In this document: positions 61,376 through 64,000 of the stretch, in pieces | How positions within the stretch are numbered: the stretch's first letter is position 1 | Layout of the letters: each line of letters begins with the position of its first letter | Source: Paludisphaera mucosa | GTDB taxonomy: Bacteria; Planctomycetota; Planctomycetia; Isosphaerales; Isosphaeraceae | Assembly (NCBI RefSeq): GCF_029589435.1 | Contig: NZ_JARRAG010000001.1 | Span: 1,664,808-1,728,807 of the forward strand | Length of the DNA stretch: 64,000 nucleotides | Direction: 5' to 3' | Position numbers and translations under genes: made by a program | The notes under the pieces: model-generated | Database searches by the model: none | Seen by the model: only the letters and a program-made list of their open reading frames with translations | What the model was told of the DNA's origin: nothing

Positions 61376-61766
61376 GCCCTGGAGCCTCCTCGAACGTGGC
61401 GGGTCTTCTCGGCGTCCCTTGCCGATGGCGACTCGCGAGGATCCTGCCTCTCGACGAGGGTGCGGAACAGTGTCTCGTCGCCAGCATCCAACAATGTGGC
61501 CTTGAGTGCGATCAAATAACGGTCCCTGCTGGCGTCTAGTGACCTTGGAACTTGGAAGTTTGCTGTGGTTCTTCATCTCCCGGAGCCGTTGCTACGGCCC
61601 CTAATCTTGTCCCGTAACCCGAAACCTTGCTGGCGGCGGGGGTTGCTTGAGGGATGGGTCTTCGCGGGTTAGATTAGGTGTGGCCGCCAGGCGACGTCAG
61701 CGTGGCTCCGAGAGTGCGTCCAACAGGCAATTCACGAGGCGTCCGCGGGGCGGTTCAGGATCCGGC
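61376..61766. other. Divergent intergenic region upstream of the beta-helix kinase
   Basis: About 390 bp with no supported gene. A possible promoter for the downstream kinase lies at 61647-61675. A frame on the minus strand is open, but the SD-backed start of the small zinc-site protein is at 61375. Confidence 0.45.
61647..61675 (+). promoter_or_regulatory. Possible promoter of the beta-helix kinase
   Basis: TTGAGG (61647-61652) and TAGATT (61670-61675), 17 bp apart, each four of six to consensus. The leader would be about 85 nt. Confidence 0.35.
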
Positions 61767-64000
61767 ATGCTCGATCCCAAGACATCGCGATTCTGGAAGG
61801 CCGCGCTTCAAAGCGGTCTCCTCGACGCCGAGGCGCTCGCCGCCTGCTGGGACGCCATCTCCCCCGAAAAACGCGACGACGCGGAGCATCTCGACCGTCG
61901 TCTCGGGCGTCAGGCCGTGTATCTCCAGCGTCTGACGCTTTGGCAGGCGCAACAGCTGCTCGCCGGCCGAATCACCGGTTTTCAAGTCGATCGCTACATC
62001 CTTCAGGAACTGATCGGTCAGGGCGGTATGGGTCGCGTCTACCGCGCGAAGGACACTCGTCTCGATCGCCACGTGGCGTTGAAGATCCTCTCGCCCGAGC
62101 GAATGAACAACCCCCGAGCAATCGCGCGATTCCAGCGTGAGGCGAAGGTCGGGGCACAGCTTCAGCACGAAAACCTCGTTCGACTGTACGACTTCGGCGA
62201 ATCTCAAGGTCGTCATTTCCTGGTCATGGAGTTCATCGAGGGCAAAACCCTCGGCTTCTACATAGCGACTCAGGGACGGATCCCGCCAGCGGTCGCGGCG
62301 CGGTTCTGTCGACAGGTGGCGCTCGGGCTCGATCACGCCCACGGCAAAGGGCTGATCCACCGGGACGTGAACCCGTATAACGTCATCGTGACCAAGGAAG
62401 GGATCGCCAAGCTCGCCGACATGGGCCTGGCCATCGACCTGGCCGACGAGGGGAAGGTCACACGCGATGGCGCGACGGTCGGTACGTTCGACTACGTCGC
62501 ACCGGAGCAGGCCCGACACTCCCACTCGGCCGACATCCGAAGCGACATCTATTCATTGGGTTGCACCTTCTATCACATGGTCGCGGGTCAGGTCCCGTTT
62601 CCGCATCCAGGGCTCGCCGAGAAGCTTTTCGCACACCAGTCCCAGGAAGCAGCCCCACTTGCCGGCCTGACACCTGACGTCCCTCCCGGATTGGCCGAAG
62701 TCGTCGGGAAGATGATGCGGAAGAAACCTGAGGAGCGTTTCCAGAATCCGCAGGAGGTCGCAGCAGCCTTACGCCCCTACACGGAGAGAAGTCCCGTCGA
62801 ACGCGAGGCCGTCATCGCGGTCGGAGCGACGGGCGGGGACGTGCGAGCCCCTGAACGCGGCGATCTCGGGTCGGGAGACGCGCCGACGAGCACGACGGGC
62901 GGGAGCGACGTCGGGAACGAGGCGTCACAGGAATTCTCGATCCAGGTCGACCTCGGACCGGCTCCCTCATTGACCGGATCAGTGCGCAATCCCCGGCCCT
63001 GGTTCGGAACAGCCGGACCCAGGCCTCCCTCCGGGTGCGACTCGACTTCCTCGGGCTCGGACTCGGGTTCCGCCGTATCCGCGTCACGTCTCGACTTACC
63101 GGCCGGCCCCGGCCGCCCCCGCTGGCAGAAGGCCGCCATGCTTCTCGGCCTCCTCGCGAGCGGCCTCGCCGTCGAGGAGGGCGTGCGACGATCGCTTGGA
63201 CGGGGCGACGCCCAAGTCAGACGCCCGACTCTCTCCGCGAATGTGGCAAAAGGAGCTTCGCCGGGTCGAGTCATGCCGCCGATCGACTGGGACAAGTCGC
63301 CGGTGGCGGTCTTGCAGCCTGACGGCTCCATGGCGTCCGCCCCCGACCTACTTCGTGCGATGGAGACGGCCCTCGGCGGCAAGGGTATCGTGGTCCTGCG
63401 GGGTGGGACGCCCATCGAACTCCAGGCCGGCGAAGGCCATTCGATCTCGGGCCGCGGCACTCTTCAGATCCAGGGCGTCGAAGGCGAGACGACGGTGTTG
63501 AAAATCGCCCTCGACGCCGCGAAGCCATTCCTGGCGACCGGGTCCGGCGTGAATCTCGTGCTGAAGAATCTGACCATCGAGGTCAGTCGTCCTGCGGTTC
63601 CGAGCGTAGCGGCCTCTCCCGCTCCCGCGCCACCTGCTTTGATCATGGCCGCCGGCAAGGCCCTCCTGGAGCACTGCGCCATTCGGACCGCGCCGACTCA
63701 TGGGTATCCGGGCTCGTGTGCGATCGTCTCGAACGGTGGAGGCTTGAGCGTCACCCACTGCTGGTTCGAAGGATTCGAGACGGCCGTCGAGATCAGGGCG
63801 TTGGCGGGCAACGATCACATCCTGAGACAGTCCATGTTTGTCCCCGGCGGCACTCCCTCGGAAGCGGTGAAGTCGGGAAAGCCCGTGCGGCGGGGCTGGG
63901 CGGCCCGGATCGTCTTCGAGGGGGGGGGAGTCCCGAGAGGGGGGCGATCGGTGCGTTTCGATCACTGCACCTTCGTCGGCGAGGGCCTCTCGCAGATTGT
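61767..64000 (+). CDS. Ser/Thr protein kinase with probable beta-helix C-terminal domain (3' end outside window)
   Basis: At least 744 codons are open from the ATG at 61767 to the window edge. Residues about 75-335 are a Hanks-type kinase domain: GQGGMGRVY, VALKIL with the ATP lysine, HRDVNPYN (from His198) and DMG in place of DFG. The position of the usual catalytic-loop lysine (HRDLKPEN) is Asn. A disordered Asp/Ser/Gly-rich linker follows, then a short hydrophobic stretch (AAMLLGLLASGLAV) that may span the membrane. From about residue 510 on there are repeated short strands and turns (IVVLRGGTPIELQ, TLQIQGVEG, LVLKNLTIEV, LLEHCAIR, LSVTHCWFEGFE) typical of right-handed parallel beta-helices. 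Possibly a sensor kinase for an external glycan or protein. Confidence 0.82.
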   Translation, partial: MLDPKTSRFWKAALQSGLLDAEALAACWDAISPEKRDDAEHLDRRLGRQAVYLQRLTLWQAQQLLAGRITGFQVDRYILQELIGQGGMGRVYRAKDTRLDRHVALKILSPERMNNPRAIARFQREAKVGAQLQHENLVRLYDFGESQGRHFLVMEFIEGKTLGFYIATQGRIPPAVAARFCRQVALGLDHAHGKGLIHRDVNPYNVIVTKEGIAKLADMGLAIDLADEGKVTRDGATVGTFDYVAPEQARHSHSADIRSDIYSLGCTFYHMVAGQVPFPHPGLAEKLFAHQSQEAAPLAGLTPDVPPGLAEVVGKMMRKKPEERFQNPQEVAAALRPYTERSPVEREAVIAVGATGGDVRAPERGDLGSGDAPTSTTGGSDVGNEASQEFSIQVDLGPAPSLTGSVRNPRPWFGTAGPRPPSGCDSTSSGSDSGSAVSASRLDLPAGPGRPRWQKAAMLLGLLASGLAVEEGVRRSLGRGDAQVRRPTLSANVAKGASPGRVMPPIDWDKSPVAVLQPDGSMASAPDLLRAMETALGGKGIVVLRGGTPIELQAGEGHSISGRGTLQIQGVEGETTVLKIALDAAKPFLATGSGVNLVLKNLTIEVSRPAVPSVAASPAPAPPALIMAAGKALLEHCAIRTAPTHGYPGSCAIVSNGGGLSVTHCWFEGFETAVEIRALAGNDHILRQSMFVPGGTPSEAVKSGKPVRRGWAARIVFEGGGVPRGGRSVRFDHCTFVGEGLSQI

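Overview
The window looks like chromosomal DNA from a GC-rich planctomycete, most likely the Isosphaeraceae (Singulisphaera/Paludisphaera/Tautonia type). This rests on gene content and protein style, not on a search. The signs are strongly GC-ending codons, many GTG/TTG starts with good Shine-Dalgarno (SD) sites, eukaryote-like Ser/Thr kinases with unusual C-terminal domains, secreted proteins with an N-terminal LE-x-R-x-LLS signature, FG-GAP and matrixin-type exported proteins, a redoxin/cytochrome/Cu-monooxygenase fusion and a carotenoid operon. I saw no rRNA, tRNA, CRISPR array, insertion sequence, phage or plasmid marker. It reads as ordinary chromosome.

Layout. 1-7.3 kb: the end of one gene, two overlapping membrane-anchored tyrosine-phosphatase-like genes, a YbgC-type thioesterase, a small hypothetical, a serine beta-lactamase-like protein, a peptidoglycan amidase, an SGNH hydrolase and an NAD epimerase. 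7.3-16.6 kb: a HlyD-like adaptor with a large low-complexity insert, a two-domain alpha/beta hydrolase, an exported matrixin metalloprotease, Mn-type superoxide dismutase, a lipoprotein coupled to a pseudouridine synthase, and GreA. 16.9-23.7 kb: a complete minus-strand TolC-adaptor-ATPase-permease operon of MacAB-TolC type. 24.1-31.3 kb: an FG-GAP protein, then a minus-strand run holding a lipoyl-like protein, a Nudix hydrolase, thymidylate kinase, DNA polymerase III delta' and a pyruvate/indolepyruvate decarboxylase. 31.4-38.4 kb: two paralogous GT-C-type membrane proteins and, divergently, the redoxin/cytochrome/PHM fusion followed by a protein with a YHS-like metal site. 38.6-42.9 kb: cobalamin-dependent MetH and a small membrane protein.

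43-50.5 kb: a tightly coupled four-gene carotenoid operon (two CrtI/CrtN-family desaturases, an acyltransferase and a glycosyltransferase), with an AI-2E family transporter and an RmlD-like reductase upstream on the same strand. 50.7-54.8 kb: a small LE-x-R-LLS protein behind an AT-rich island, a Ser/Thr kinase with DUF2934-like repeats and a polytopic membrane protein. 55.3-61 kb: the PrkA - YeaH (DUF444) - SpoVR trio plus a fourth uncharacterised gene. 61-64 kb: a small CPxC zinc-site protein and a second Ser/Thr kinase fused to a probable beta-helix domain, which runs off the window.

Regulation. Good sigma70-like promoters (TTGAC- with T/GA-AAT-type -10 boxes, 16-18 bp apart) can be read before metH, the lipoprotein, the 7.3 kb adaptor, prkA and yeaH. 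Several gene ends carry long perfect GC-rich hairpins without a U-tract. Start sites were chosen by SD position and by where family homology begins, so many differ from the longest open frame.
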